Below, in pieces: positions 18,529 through 27,338 of a stretch of 64,000 nt of DNA; position 1 is the first letter of the stretch, and each line of letters opens with the position of its first letter. Below the pieces are notes generated by a model, which saw only the letters and a program-made list of their open reading frames with translations, was not told the DNA's origin and did no database searches. Both the position numbers and the translations under genes were made by a program. This stretch comes from Planctomycetota bacterium. Its GTDB lineage: Bacteria > Planctomycetota > Planctomycetia > Isosphaerales > Isosphaeraceae. The stretch lies in the NCBI GenBank assembly GCA_021791715.1, contig JAJYWB010000020.1:1-64000 (forward strand), read 5' to 3'.

Positions 18529-19452
18529 TCAACCGCCGTAGGCGCCGTAACGCCTCAGCCCCCGAGCGTACAACACCCGCGCCAGGACGACGAAAAAACA
18601 CGCCCAAAACGCCTCGAGCGCCAGCCCCCGAACGAGCGCAGCGCCCTGGATCTTCTCTTGAAAAACGATCGCCGGAAAATACGCCATATATTGAAACGGC
18701 AACGATTCGAGAAGGTTCGCCCAGAATCGGGGCAATAAATCGAGCGGTAACATATGCCCCGAGATAAAAAAGTTTAGCGTCATCACGATATAAAGGAGCG
18801 AAGTCACCTCGAGAAACCAAAAGCCGATCATCCCCACGCACGCCTCGAACGCGAACCCGACGACGAACGCGAGAGCGAGCGAAACCGCGTACGCGGGTAT
18901 CGTCGTCCAAGAGGGAACGTCGAAAAACGATCGACAGATCCAGAAAATAATCGCGTACGGAAACGCCGACGTCGTGATGTACGCCGCCTTGTGCGCCGCG
19001 CGATACGAGATCAAATATCCGATCATGTCGAGCGGTTGCAGCAAATACTTCTTCAACGTTCCGTCGCGAATATCGCGCGCGATTCCCCCCGCCAACCCCG
19101 GCATGCTCGAAAACATCCGGCTTATATGTGTTAATAGTAAATACGCAATCATCTGGCGATACGTAAATCCGCCCAGGCTCTTTCTTCCCGACGAATCGTA
19201 GATCGACTTCCAGAGGAGGACCGTCGTCGCCATCGGCACGAACCTGAGGAACGTCCCCAGGAGGAAATCGCCGCGATAAGTCATCCGTTCGACGAGAGTC
19301 ACTCGAAAAATCTTGATGTATTTATAAAATTTGCGAACGCCGCTGGGAGCGTTCGGGTCGAGGTTCGGGCGAACGATATCGCGCGGGATCGAATCGGGAA
19401 CCGAACTCGCGGGCGAGTTCGCTTCGGGGGGGACGGTTTCAAGCGGCTTCAT
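18529..19452 (-). CDS. ABC-2 type permease, first subunit
   Basis: The 307-residue product has a polar, Pro-rich N-terminus followed by about six membrane segments (TYRGDFLLGTFLRFVPMATT, AVSLALAFVVGFAFEACVG, LYIVMTLNFFISGHMLPLD). It contains the family phrase RDIRDGTLKKYLLQPLDMI. It overlaps the ATPase gene upstream by 14 bp, indicating translational coupling, and is followed after 21 bp by the second permease. The COG4587/COG3694 pair with a COG4586-type ATPase is a recognised three-gene exporter arrangement. The N-terminal extension before the first helix is somewhat long. Confidence 0.85.
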   Translation of the reverse strand: MKPLETVPPEANSPASSVPDSIPRDIVRPNLDPNAPSGVRKFYKYIKIFRVTLVERMTYRGDFLLGTFLRFVPMATTVLLWKSIYDSSGRKSLGGFTYRQMIAYLLLTHISRMFSSMPGLAGGIARDIRDGTLKKYLLQPLDMIGYLISYRAAHKAAYITTSAFPYAIIFWICRSFFDVPSWTTIPAYAVSLALAFVVGFAFEACVGMIGFWFLEVTSLLYIVMTLNFFISGHMLPLDLLPRFWANLLESLPFQYMAYFPAIVFQEKIQGAALVRGLALEAFWACFFVVLARVLYARGLRRYGAYGG

Positions 19453-20431
19453 GATCGGATCGACCCTCCTCGAAAACTCGCGCGATCACCTGTTCAAGCG
19501 GAGGGTCTTGCACGCTCAAATCGGCGACCGCGTGACCGTCGAGAATCGCCCCCAGAGCCTCTGCCACGCGATCGCGATCGACCTTCAGATCGACGACGGG
19601 CCCTTCGATCCGCGAGATCTCGCCGTACCGTTCGAGCCCCTCGGGAACGCTTTCGAAAAACTCGAGTCGAACGAGCTTCATCCCCGCGAACCGATCGTGA
19701 ATCCCCGATAAAAGTCCGTCGTAAACGAGCTTGCCGCGCGTGATCACGAGCACGCGATCGCAAAGCGCCTCGACGTCACGCATGTAATGACTTGTCAATA
19801 TCACGGTGACTCCTCGCCGTTTGTGATATTCGCGCAAGCAATTCTGAATCCTCACCTGCGCCACGACGTCGAGGCCGATCGTCGGTTCGTCGAGCAGGAG
19901 AACGCTCGGCTGATGGAGCAGAGCCGCGATCAGCTCCATTTTCATCCGTTCGCCGAGCGAAAGCTCGCGCACGGCTTGCCTTGTCAGGTGCTTCACCTCG
20001 AGCAGTTCGGTCAGTTCGTCGAGCGTCGATTGAAATTGCGCCTCGGGGATCGAGTAAATTTCCTTATGCAGCATGAAGCTGTCGGACGCGGGAAGATCCC
20101 ACCATAATTGATTCTTTTGTCCCATGACGAGCGCGAACCGGCGGCGGAACGCGTCGTCGCGTTTCCAGGGGGTGAACCCCAGCACCGAAGCCGACCCGCT
20201 CGAAGGGTCGATCAACCCCGAAAGCATCTTGAGCGTCGTCGTCTTTCCCGCGCCGTTGGGCCCGAGGAAAGCGACCATTTCCCCCGGCTCGATCGTGAAG
20301 CTCACGCGATCGACCGCCCGCACCTCTTTATACTCACGGTGAAAAAGCCCGCGCAACGCCCCCAGCACGCCTTCGCGTTTCTGAAACACGCGGTAAGTCT
20401 TCGAGAGGCCGTCGGCCTCGATAATCGCCAT
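19439..20431 (-). CDS. ABC transporter ATP-binding protein
   Basis: The 330-residue product has all ABC motifs in order: Walker A GPNGAGKTTTLKML, Q-loop around GQKNQLWWDLP, signature LSLGERMKMEL, Walker B VLLLDEPTIGLD and H-loop LTSHYM. The WWDLPASDSF phrase after the Q-loop is characteristic of the ATPase subunit of viologen-type (COG4586) exporters. A roughly 70-residue C-terminal domain (KLVRLEFFESVPEGLERYG) follows, with a possible regulatory role. It is the first gene of the operon, overlapping the first permease gene by 14 bp. ATP hydrolysis here would drive export through the two permeases. Confidence 0.9.
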   Translation of the reverse strand: MAIIEADGLSKTYRVFQKREGVLGALRGLFHREYKEVRAVDRVSFTIEPGEMVAFLGPNGAGKTTTLKMLSGLIDPSSGSASVLGFTPWKRDDAFRRRFALVMGQKNQLWWDLPASDSFMLHKEIYSIPEAQFQSTLDELTELLEVKHLTRQAVRELSLGERMKMELIAALLHQPSVLLLDEPTIGLDVVAQVRIQNCLREYHKRRGVTVILTSHYMRDVEALCDRVLVITRGKLVYDGLLSGIHDRFAGMKLVRLEFFESVPEGLERYGEISRIEGPVVDLKVDRDRVAEALGAILDGHAVADLSVQDPPLEQVIARVFEEGRSDHEAA

Positions 20432-20684
20432 CGTTCGTCGCTCGATTCGTCAAATAAAAGCCCGATCGCCCCGCGACGATCGATCCGCAATCTTGACGGT
20501 CCATATTGTAGCCATCGGGCGACGGTTTCGACCACGCGGGTCGACCGGATCGGCGGAGCTGAATGAATGGATCGACCGCGCGAGACTCGCTGAGAATCTT
20601 CCTCAGATCGCGATCCGATCGCACGAAACGGTCGAATACGGGAATAATCGTCCCAATCCGATCGACGCTCAATCTTATTATTTC

Positions 20685-21103
20685 TTATTTTCGCCAATTA
20701 GCTTTTTTGAGCGTATCACCTGGTTTTCGGATGTGTTCAAAATGGCTGGAGTTACCTGTAATCAGCTCAAGATCCTGATTGATTGCTATCGCCGCTATCA
20801 TGGGATCCGCAACTCCGAACGGAGTTCCAGATCGATCCAAATCGCCTACGATGCGTCCAGATAACTCGGCGTCGGCTTCATCAAAAATGAGGACTTCTTC
20901 CTGAGCGACCGCGGATAGAAATGTTTCGAGACGGCGTCGCTTCTCGTTCGTTGAAAACCTTGGACGATCTCCATCAACGTGACGACAGAAACCGTGTAGA
21001 ACCCGTGTTGTTTTCGATAGATAACGGCGTTTTGGTTTAAGTTCGTGTCGACGGCTTTAAGAACTTCCGAATAGATATCCGTGTCGAGTAAAGATTTATT
21101 CAA
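20685..21103 (-). pseudogene. PIN-domain (VapC-type) toxin with a frameshift
   Basis: The first frame from 21103 gives a PIN start (MNKSLLDTDIYSEVLKAVDT) with the catalytic Asp and a second acidic residue in VTLMEIVQGF. Near 20948 the reading passes into the -1 frame, where the rest of the PIN domain is intact (RRRLETFLSAVAQEEVL, ADPMIAAIAINQDLELITGN) up to a stop at 20685-20687. Adding one base near codon 53 would restore a full-length toxin of about 139 residues with all four acidic residues. It could be a real null allele, a sequencing error, or (less likely) a frameshift-expressed gene. The antitoxin-like gene upstream overlaps by 8 bp and is intact. Confidence 0.8.
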
Positions 21104-21404
21104 CTTCAGCGTGCCTCCAGGGACGCTCGCGTCGGTTCCTCATCGCTTGCTCGACGATTTGATCGAGCTCGTCGGCCGCGTCTCGCATCGCACCGAGCGA
21201 TCCCTCGAATCGTTCTTCCGATATCTCCGCGGAGTCGCCGCTCTCGAAGCGCCCTTCGGGCGTCGGATTCGTCTTCCGCTCGCCCGCGGGTGCGATTCCA
21301 TTTTCCCGAAGCTTGTCGTCGAGCTCGATACGCAGTCGCTTCATTTGCTCCGGAGACAAAGAACCCAGCACCTCAATCATATGTATGAATTCGTTTTGCT
21401 TCAT
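21096..21404 (-). CDS. Probable antitoxin paired with the frameshifted PIN toxin
   Basis: This 102-residue acidic, helical protein (MKQNEFIHMIEVLGSLSPEQ, ELDQIVEQAMRNRRERPW) precedes the PIN toxin gene and overlaps its start by 8 bp, the usual antitoxin-toxin coupling. I cannot place it in a named antitoxin family. No ribbon-helix-helix or AbrB motif is obvious. The function is assigned from position and size. It could still be expressed even though its partner is broken. Confidence 0.65.
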   Translation of the reverse strand: MKQNEFIHMIEVLGSLSPEQMKRLRIELDDKLRENGIAPAGERKTNPTPEGRFESGDSAEISEERFEGSLGAMRDAADELDQIVEQAMRNRRERPWRHAEVE

Positions 21405-21602
21405 GATTTTCGTTCCACGAGGGGGGATCCGGCGAGAAGATCATACATTATCATTGATTTCTTACGTAATGATAATCCGTCTCTTAAGAGACGTCAAGGT
21501 ATTATGCGACCGATTCCGATCCGTATCGACAATGAAACGACGAACCCCGCGGGTCAAAGCGAACGCTTTATCGCGTATCAACCGCGCGGGGCTCGGCGAG
21601 GA

Positions 21603-23117
21603 TCACTTGCGGATCGTGATCCGATAACCAAGAACCGGCCCTTTCATCAGAGGTTTTTCGGCCTCGACGATCGCCGCGTCGCCGTCGCGCCGGTATTCGA
21701 AAAGTTTCGACGTGATCGGGTTGAGCGGGATCGGTACGATCTTGATTTGTTCAAGCGTATCGGGCGGCGATCCTCCGTTCAAAGCCGCGTGCAACCGAAT
21801 CGCCTCGACCGTCCGCAACAGCGCGATCTTGGCGTCGAGTCGAACCCCCGCCCGCCGCGCCGCGTCGATCGCCGGAATCATCGCCGCCAACGAACGAAGC
21901 GGACTCGCTTGCACCGGCTTCAACCTCTCGCGCGCCGCTCGATCGACCTCGATCGAATCCGCGTAAGGCAAAAAACTCCCTTTGAACGCGTCGTCCCAAA
22001 TTAGGCGATATTGTTCATAAATATACCAAACGACAAGTTGATCTTCCGATAATTGAGCGATCGCTTCGTCGGTAAGCCCGCGCAGCCTCTTGGCGCTTTC
22101 TCGCGCGGGCTTGAGCAACGCCCCCTTCAGCCCCTTCGGGCTCGCCATCGCCATCGCGATCGACGCTCTGTCGAGCGCCCCCGCGACCGTCCGCGCCGAA
22201 ACGGTTTGATCGCGCTGCATCATCGCGAACGACTCCGACATCTTCTCAAGCTCGACGATCCGCGCGTGAATCCTCGCCGACAACGAAGCCCACTCAAGGT
22301 CGGTATGCGGGCGTGTCGCCTCTTTGATCTCGGGAATCATCCGTTCGATCAAAATCTCTTCATTCTCAAGCGCCTCGCGGTAATCGATCAACGGACTTGG
22401 AAGAACGGCGAGAGCCCAATAAAGATCGGGAGCGTCGGGCCGAGCGATCAGCTCCTCCACCCGCGCGAGCGTCTCTTGAGCGATCGCCGCCCCCACCATC
22501 TGATTGATCAAAAACGGAGTCGTCGCGACGTGCCTGCTCAACGCCAGGCCGTCCTGGATCGTCTGGATCGCATCGTCATATCTGTGCTCGGCGATCTCCA
22601 CCCGTTCCTTGAGCGCGATCAGCCGCGACCACGATCGCATATCCTGCGCGTCGGGAAGGAGAATTTCGACCACGCGTTCGCTTTGTTCGGGAATCGTGTA
22701 ATTCCAATCGCACGTTCGCCGATGTGTCGCGAAGTGAATTTGTTCGAGCTTGATCCTCCATCGATCGATGAATTTGCGCGCCTCGGCGACGTTGAATTGA
22801 TCGATCGGTTTATTGATGAACTCGGACGGTTTTTCTTCAAGTTCGTGGATCGCGTCCCCTTTCATCCCCGCCCAAAGCCGCAAATAAATCGGCGCGGCGT
22901 CTCCCGGAACGAGTTTCGACGATAACGGCAAAAGCCGATAACGCAGCGGCGGAATCGGCGTCGCCGCGGGAGCGACGACGAGTTCGATCGGCTTGACCTC
23001 GGCGGGCTTCGAATTCCCGTCGCGCAAAGCCGAAGCGACCTGAGCGGAAGTCTCGGCGCTCATGATCATAAAATAAGAAAACACAAACGTATACATGGAT
23101 CTCGTGAATCGCGGCAT
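21603..23117 (-). CDS. Exported hypothetical protein
   Basis: The start at 23117 has GGGAG eight bases upstream, better than the in-frame ATG at 23168. The 504-residue product has a signal-like N-terminus (MYTFVFSYFMIMSAETSAQV) and a mainly helical body with phrases such as IYLRLWAGMKGDAIHEL and TFIRDGLALSRHVA-like segments. Its C-terminus (RLHAALNGGSPPDTLEQIKI) resembles the tail of many planctomycete pseudopilin-associated proteins. No enzyme motif is visible. It shares this general plan, but not clear sequence identity, with the protein at 40326-41756. Function is unknown. Confidence 0.75.
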   Translation of the reverse strand: MPRFTRSMYTFVFSYFMIMSAETSAQVASALRDGNSKPAEVKPIELVVAPAATPIPPLRYRLLPLSSKLVPGDAAPIYLRLWAGMKGDAIHELEEKPSEFINKPIDQFNVAEARKFIDRWRIKLEQIHFATHRRTCDWNYTIPEQSERVVEILLPDAQDMRSWSRLIALKERVEIAEHRYDDAIQTIQDGLALSRHVATTPFLINQMVGAAIAQETLARVEELIARPDAPDLYWALAVLPSPLIDYREALENEEILIERMIPEIKEATRPHTDLEWASLSARIHARIVELEKMSESFAMMQRDQTVSARTVAGALDRASIAMAMASPKGLKGALLKPARESAKRLRGLTDEAIAQLSEDQLVVWYIYEQYRLIWDDAFKGSFLPYADSIEVDRAARERLKPVQASPLRSLAAMIPAIDAARRAGVRLDAKIALLRTVEAIRLHAALNGGSPPDTLEQIKIVPIPLNPITSKLFEYRRDGDAAIVEAEKPLMKGPVLGYRITIRK

Positions 23118-23218
23118 GAATAAACTCCCTTTCAAATCGACCGAATGAGAATCGATCGCCTGGTACAATGAAAACCGCAGATCAATGAACTCGATGATGT
23201 GTTGAAATCACTCGATAT

Positions 23219-23731
23219 TTAAAGATCTTTGAGATCAAGCGGCGACGAAAGCGCGTTGAGCGTGGGCGGCGACGCGTTATCGCTCGGTTTCGAGCGAATC
23301 GAGGGTTCGTCGGAATCGGGTCGACGCGCCGTCTCGAACGTGTTCGACTCCGCGAGTCGGCTGAGCGCGAGATAACTGTCGTCGGATACGTTCGGATTCG
23401 AGTTCCACGCGGGGTCGATCGCGCTCAATTCCGAGTTCTTCGTCGCTCTCGACTCGGCTTCGATCGCGACCGACTCTTCGCGGAGCGGTTCGGCGGCCGC
23501 ATTCCTCGCTCGATCGCGAACGATCGTTCCCTTTGCAATCACGATTGTAAGCAATGAACATGCGATTGAAGCAAGGATCGTGTGTGAACGCGCTTCGGCT
23601 CGCCCCGCGGCTCGCCCCGATTCGAAGAGCAATCGATCGCGGTCGATCGCGGTCGCCGCCGGTTTCCAGCGAGCCAGGCGATTTTCGATCGCGTTTATTT
23701 GTTCTTGTCGATCAGGTTCATCTGAGAACAT
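23219..23731 (-). CDS. Single-pass membrane protein overlapping an ECF sigma gene, possible anti-sigma factor
   Basis: The 170-residue product has a charged cytoplasmic-looking N-terminus of about 50 residues (RQEQINAIENRLARWKPAA), one hydrophobic segment (TILASIACSLLTIVIAKG) and a polar, Ser/Asn/Pro-rich remainder. It overlaps the 3' end of the sigma factor gene by 37 bp, so the two are translationally coupled. That arrangement, with one membrane span, is typical of anti-sigma factors. No zinc-binding HxxxCxxC anti-sigma motif is present, so the assignment rests on context. Confidence 0.6.
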   Translation of the reverse strand: MFSDEPDRQEQINAIENRLARWKPAATAIDRDRLLFESGRAAGRAEARSHTILASIACSLLTIVIAKGTIVRDRARNAAAEPLREESVAIEAESRATKNSELSAIDPAWNSNPNVSDDSYLALSRLAESNTFETARRPDSDEPSIRSKPSDNASPPTLNALSSPLDLKDL

Positions 23732-24201
23732 TCCGGTTCGATCCTTTCTTGAAGTACGGCGAGGCCTTCGAGATATCGGCGGCGGGCGGTCGCGAGCGAA
23801 ACCCCCGCGATTCGCGCGATTTCGTCGAACGTCAATTCCCCCCAGATTCTCGCGACGACGATCTCGCGGAGATTGGGATCGAGTTCGTTAAGGAGTTTGG
23901 TCGCGGTTTGGGCGTCGATCGAATCGTCTGTCGAATCGAACCAGGCTTCGCGGTTCGACGCGTACCGTTCGCGTTTGAGCCTTCGATACGCACGCCGAGC
24001 CGCGTCGACGGCGCCGTTCCTCACGACCTTGTAGAGCCAAGCGACGACGCTCTCAGGGGGGTTGTGGAGGCGAGCGAGCTTGACGAACGCGTCTTGCACG
24101 ACGTCTTCGGGATTCGGCAGCCATTGGCGCGCAAACAGGACGAGCGCCTCGGCGTGTTCGTCGAACAGTCGTCCCACGATCTCGGGTCGAATCTTGGCCA
24201 T
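23695..24201 (-). CDS. ECF-type RNA polymerase sigma factor
   Basis: The 168-residue product has sigma region 2 (LFDEHAEALVLFARQWLPNP, EDVVQDAFVKLAR, VVAWLYKVVRNGAVDAARR) and region 4 (LDPNLREIVVARIWGELTFD, EIARIAGVSLATARRRYL), the standard two-domain ECF layout. It directs core RNA polymerase to alternative promoters. The downstream overlapping membrane gene is its likely regulator. The signal and target genes are unknown. Confidence 0.92.
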   Translation of the reverse strand: MAKIRPEIVGRLFDEHAEALVLFARQWLPNPEDVVQDAFVKLARLHNPPESVVAWLYKVVRNGAVDAARRAYRRLKRERYASNREAWFDSTDDSIDAQTATKLLNELDPNLREIVVARIWGELTFDEIARIAGVSLATARRRYLEGLAVLQERIEPECSQMNLIDKNK

Positions 24202-24751
24202 CCCTTCCTTCGCCTTGTCACGTCGTTTTCGGTTTTCGCCGCGCCTTCGATCCTTCCTACCATGAGACGCCGCCGAGCGGGAGATTTTTCAGGAATCGTG
24301 GAAGAAACGAACGGGCTTCAATCCATAAACCCCACGGTCGAAGAATGATCAATGCGAAACGACCAGTGAATAGGAGCGGCGATCGAGATTCGTTACACGT
24401 CATTTCAAACGGGGCGGTACTAGGGGATGTATTACAAGACATGCTAGTGTGAATATAAAAATATAAATAAAATCAATGGCGGCGACTCGATCATTTCCGC
24501 CGTTCTAATATCGGCCTAACGCGGCTGAGCAGCAATCATACCAACCCGACGCGCGAGCGAGGGTCTTCTAATTATATCGTGAAACCTTTTGATTGATCAT
24601 TTGATCGGACCCTCGATTGCGCGTCGGGTTAGTATAATCTCTACTTACGTTCGCTCAAAAGATGCATGCACGGAGCGCACAAGATACAGACAAGTACTCT
24701 AGCGGGCCGAACGGGAAATGGCTAAACTTAGCTAAACCAAGGGGGATCGTG
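24202..24751. other. Intergenic region with a MITE-like inverted repeat
   Basis: Apart from the inverted repeat at 24537-24636 (listed separately) this 550-bp stretch holds no gene I can support. It must contain the promoters of the minus-strand sigma gene and of the plus-strand antitoxin gene. AT content rises around 24440-24480. Confidence 0.5.
24537..24636. repeat. 100-bp inverted repeat, MITE-like or hairpin element
   Basis: Two 29-bp arms (24537-24565 and 24608-24636) match as inverted copies at 25 of 29 positions, sharing the ACCCGACGCGC and CGAGGGTC blocks. They are separated by a 42-bp AT-rich spacer. The right arm contains TATAAT-like sequence (24633-24638) about 115 bp upstream of the antitoxin gene. 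No coding sequence fits inside. It could be a miniature mobile element, a regulatory hairpin or an operator. No obvious target-site duplication was seen. Confidence 0.7.
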
Positions 24752-24991
24752 ATGAAGATCGCCAATATTCATGAAGCGAAATCGCAGTTATCCAAATTGA
24801 TCGAATGCGCCTTGGAGGGTGAGGAAGTCGTCATCGCCAAGTCGGGCAAACCGATCGTGAAGCTCGTTCCGATCGTCGTCGACGAATCGCCTCGTCAGGG
24901 AGGCCAGTGGAAAGGACGCGTGCGAATCGCCGATGATTTCGACTCCCTCCCTCCCGACATCGCCGAGGCGTTCGGAATCGTTCCCAAATGA
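24752..24991 (+). CDS. Phd/YefM-family antitoxin
   Basis: The start at 24752 follows GGGGGATC and gives a classical 79-residue Phd/YefM antitoxin (MKIANIHEAKSQLSKLIECA, EEVVIAKSGKPIVKLVPI). A C-terminal toxin-binding tail follows (IADDFDSLPPDIAEAFGI). The longer in-frame start at 24662 adds unrelated residues. The N-terminal domain binds operator DNA and normally autoregulates the operon. The last four bases overlap the start of the PIN toxin gene (ATGA), giving tight coupling. Confidence 0.9.
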   Translation: MKIANIHEAKSQLSKLIECALEGEEVVIAKSGKPIVKLVPIVVDESPRQGGQWKGRVRIADDFDSLPPDIAEAFGIVPK

Positions 24992-25366
24992 ACCTTGTCC
25001 TCGATACACATGTGATTCTCTGTTGGTTACAAGACCCCTTGCTTATTTTCGAATGAGGCGCGACAGGCGATAACCGACGGTCGTAACGCGGTCTATCTCA
25101 GCGCAGCGGTCGTTTGGGAAATCGCGATCAAAAAAAATCTCGGCAAACTCGAAGCTCCCGACGACATCGAAGACGTTATTTCCATGAACCGATTCATTCA
25201 TTTGCCGATAAATATTCACCACGCTTTGACCGTGACGACTCTCCCCGATCACCATCGCGATCCCTTCGACAGAATCCTCGTCGCCCAGGCGCGATACGAA
25301 GGACTCACGCTCGTCAGCCGCGATCCGTACGTCCCGTTATACGGCGGTTCTTGCATTATCGCGTGA
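24988..25366 (+). pseudogene. PIN-domain toxin with a frameshift after about 20 codons
   Basis: Translation from 24988 gives MNLVLDTHVILCWLQDPLLI, a PIN-domain start with catalytic Asp, then stops at codon 23. In the +1 frame the sequence continues as SNEARQAITDGRNAVYLSAA, VVWEIAIKKNLGKL, HHRDPFDRILVAQARYEG and ends at 25366. Removing one T from the TTTT run near 25050 rejoins the frames (LLISNEARQAI). The restored toxin would be about 125 residues, a normal PIN length, with all acidic residues present. It may be inactivated or reflect a homopolymer sequencing error. Confidence 0.82.
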
Positions 25367-25577
25367 TCTAATCAAAATACTATTTTATACTAATAATTAT
25401 TATAAAAGTTTTCGAGTCGCCCGGAGCGGGCGAACGTCCACGATCGAAATTCATCGTTCCATAAGCTCCGTGCGACGAAGATCGACCGCGGAACGACGAC
25501 GCGATCGCCGGATCCAATTAACAAATAATACTATATAGTAATCGTGGAACCAGATAGGTCTTCAAATTCGCTCTAAA

Positions 25578-26873
25578 TCAGCGAATAATTTGATCTTGAA
25601 GTCTGCGGCCGATCTGGCGGAGTCGATCGCGGCGATCGGTCGTCGGGGAGGGGTCGGCGAGGAGCGATTTGCCGTCGATCTCGACGTCGGGTTTCTCGAT
25701 CGACCCTCGAACCCGAAGGCTCGTCAGACGCTTGAGGTCGATCGACCAATCGTTCATCAGATCGCGAAGTTCGCGCGGAATCTTATCAAATAACGCTTGC
25801 GTTTGATCCGCCAAACGATAATCGATCTGGCCGCCGAAGCTCGTCCAGCCCTGAAATGTGAGAGGAACCTTGCCGATCTTGAGCGTGGTGTTGTCGGTGT
25901 GGATGAGACCTCGGCCGATGACGAACGAACCGTCGATCGATCCGATCCGTTCGGCGTGATCAACCCCCACCGCGTCGACGACTCGGGCGATCGCCATCGT
26001 GTCGTCGATCGTGATCGGTTCGATGGCGATCATCCCGTGACCGACGAGCGTTCGATTGATGTCGTCGATCGACAAACCTTGCCCGCGGAGATCGAGCTTC
26101 AATTTGACGAGCCCGTGCGAACCAAGTCGGTCGGGAGCGGTCGGCAAGATCGGCGTGAAATAACGAAGCACCGTCAATCCACGATTCAACTTCACTTCAC
26201 GCATACGAAGTAAGAATTCGTAGGTCGGTTCGGGACCGTCGCTATCGAGCCGAGCCGCCATCCGGATCACGCCGTCGTTGAGCCGTCCCGTCAGCTCGTT
26301 GAGTTCGGCCTGATACGCGCTCCACGATCCTCGACCCGAGATATCGGTCAATTCAAACTTGGTATCGCTCGTTTGATCGCTAACGATGAGTCGCGCGTTG
26401 TTGAGTCGGATCGCCACGGCTCTCCGCTTGCGATCGAACGCTCTCCGCGCCTTCTCGACGCTATCGAGCGATTGCGAGTAATAGCGTTCGATAATGTCCG
26501 AGAGCCGGCAAGTGCCGTCGGCGCGACGTTCGAGCCGGATCAGAAAGCCGTCGATTTCGACCTTATAAGGATCGAAACGGCCGCGCAGCATGTCCGCCAC
26601 GCATATGTGAATGCCGGCGCGGTCAAGATGCGTCCAGGGGATCGATCCGGGGTCGAGGTCGACGATTTCGAGATCGGTCAGGCGAATTTCGCCGAGGAAG
26701 CCGAATTGAAGGCCGCCGAGAGTCGCCTTGCAACCCGTGAGGCGCGACAATTCGGCTTCGATCCGCCTTCGAGCCCAACCCGTGGGCGCGATTTGGAGGA
26801 TCAGAGTCAGCACGATCGGGCCGCCGATCAATGCTCCCAAGGCGCATCGGAAGACGCGACGCAGGCGTTTCAT
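25578..26873 (-). CDS. AsmA-like membrane-anchored protein
   Basis: The product (431 residues from 26873; an upstream ATG at 26918 is also possible) begins with a basic stretch and one membrane helix (CALGALIGGPIVLTLILQIA). The phrase RRIEAELSRLTGCKATLGGL follows, the usual opening of AsmA/DUF748-type proteins. The rest is beta-rich, with the C-terminal pattern YRLADQTQALFDKIPREL and RVRGSIEKPDVEIDG seen in AsmA-like C-terminal domains. Such proteins are thought to span the periplasm and affect envelope lipid or protein traffic. This one is a shorter member. It stands alone on the minus strand. Confidence 0.75.
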   Translation of the reverse strand: MKRLRRVFRCALGALIGGPIVLTLILQIAPTGWARRRIEAELSRLTGCKATLGGLQFGFLGEIRLTDLEIVDLDPGSIPWTHLDRAGIHICVADMLRGRFDPYKVEIDGFLIRLERRADGTCRLSDIIERYYSQSLDSVEKARRAFDRKRRAVAIRLNNARLIVSDQTSDTKFELTDISGRGSWSAYQAELNELTGRLNDGVIRMAARLDSDGPEPTYEFLLRMREVKLNRGLTVLRYFTPILPTAPDRLGSHGLVKLKLDLRGQGLSIDDINRTLVGHGMIAIEPITIDDTMAIARVVDAVGVDHAERIGSIDGSFVIGRGLIHTDNTTLKIGKVPLTFQGWTSFGGQIDYRLADQTQALFDKIPRELRDLMNDWSIDLKRLTSLRVRGSIEKPDVEIDGKSLLADPSPTTDRRDRLRQIGRRLQDQIIR

Positions 26874-27338
26874 AATCCTCGCCCCAAGCTCGCAGGCGAC
26901 CTTATCATCACGCGACATGGCTTCTCGCGCGAACGTGTTAAAGGAAAAGACGGGATAGCACGGCGGCGAACCTTATCGCATTTGGACGAAAGCGGCAACC
27001 CGGAATTTCGCGACGCGCGAAGCGGGGTGTCACGCTCATCGAGCCGAAACGAGCGATACAACGATCGCCCCCTATCATTCAAGCCGACGGAGAAACGACC
27101 GTTTTTCCAGCCCCGGGCACAAAAAAGAACCGCAGTCGACGTGATGAAAGATGCCGTCCGACGCTCCACGAGCCCGATTTCGGTCTTTCCGATCGCTGAA
27201 AATCGTGGAGGTTGATCGCCGAAAGCCGCGGAAAAGACGCTTTGAGCGCGGTTAAAGTAGCGCCTCGGAAGTGACGGATCAATTAATAAATCGAATTCAC
27301 GAACCTGCATACATCTATGCGGGATCGACGACGATCGA
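26874..27338. other. Intergenic region with no recognised gene
   Basis: It lies between the FHA gene stop and the AsmA-like gene start, both on the minus strand. A minus-strand frame here (26870-27310) gives a basic, Phe-rich peptide unlike any family I know. Nothing else was recognised. Confidence 0.4.
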
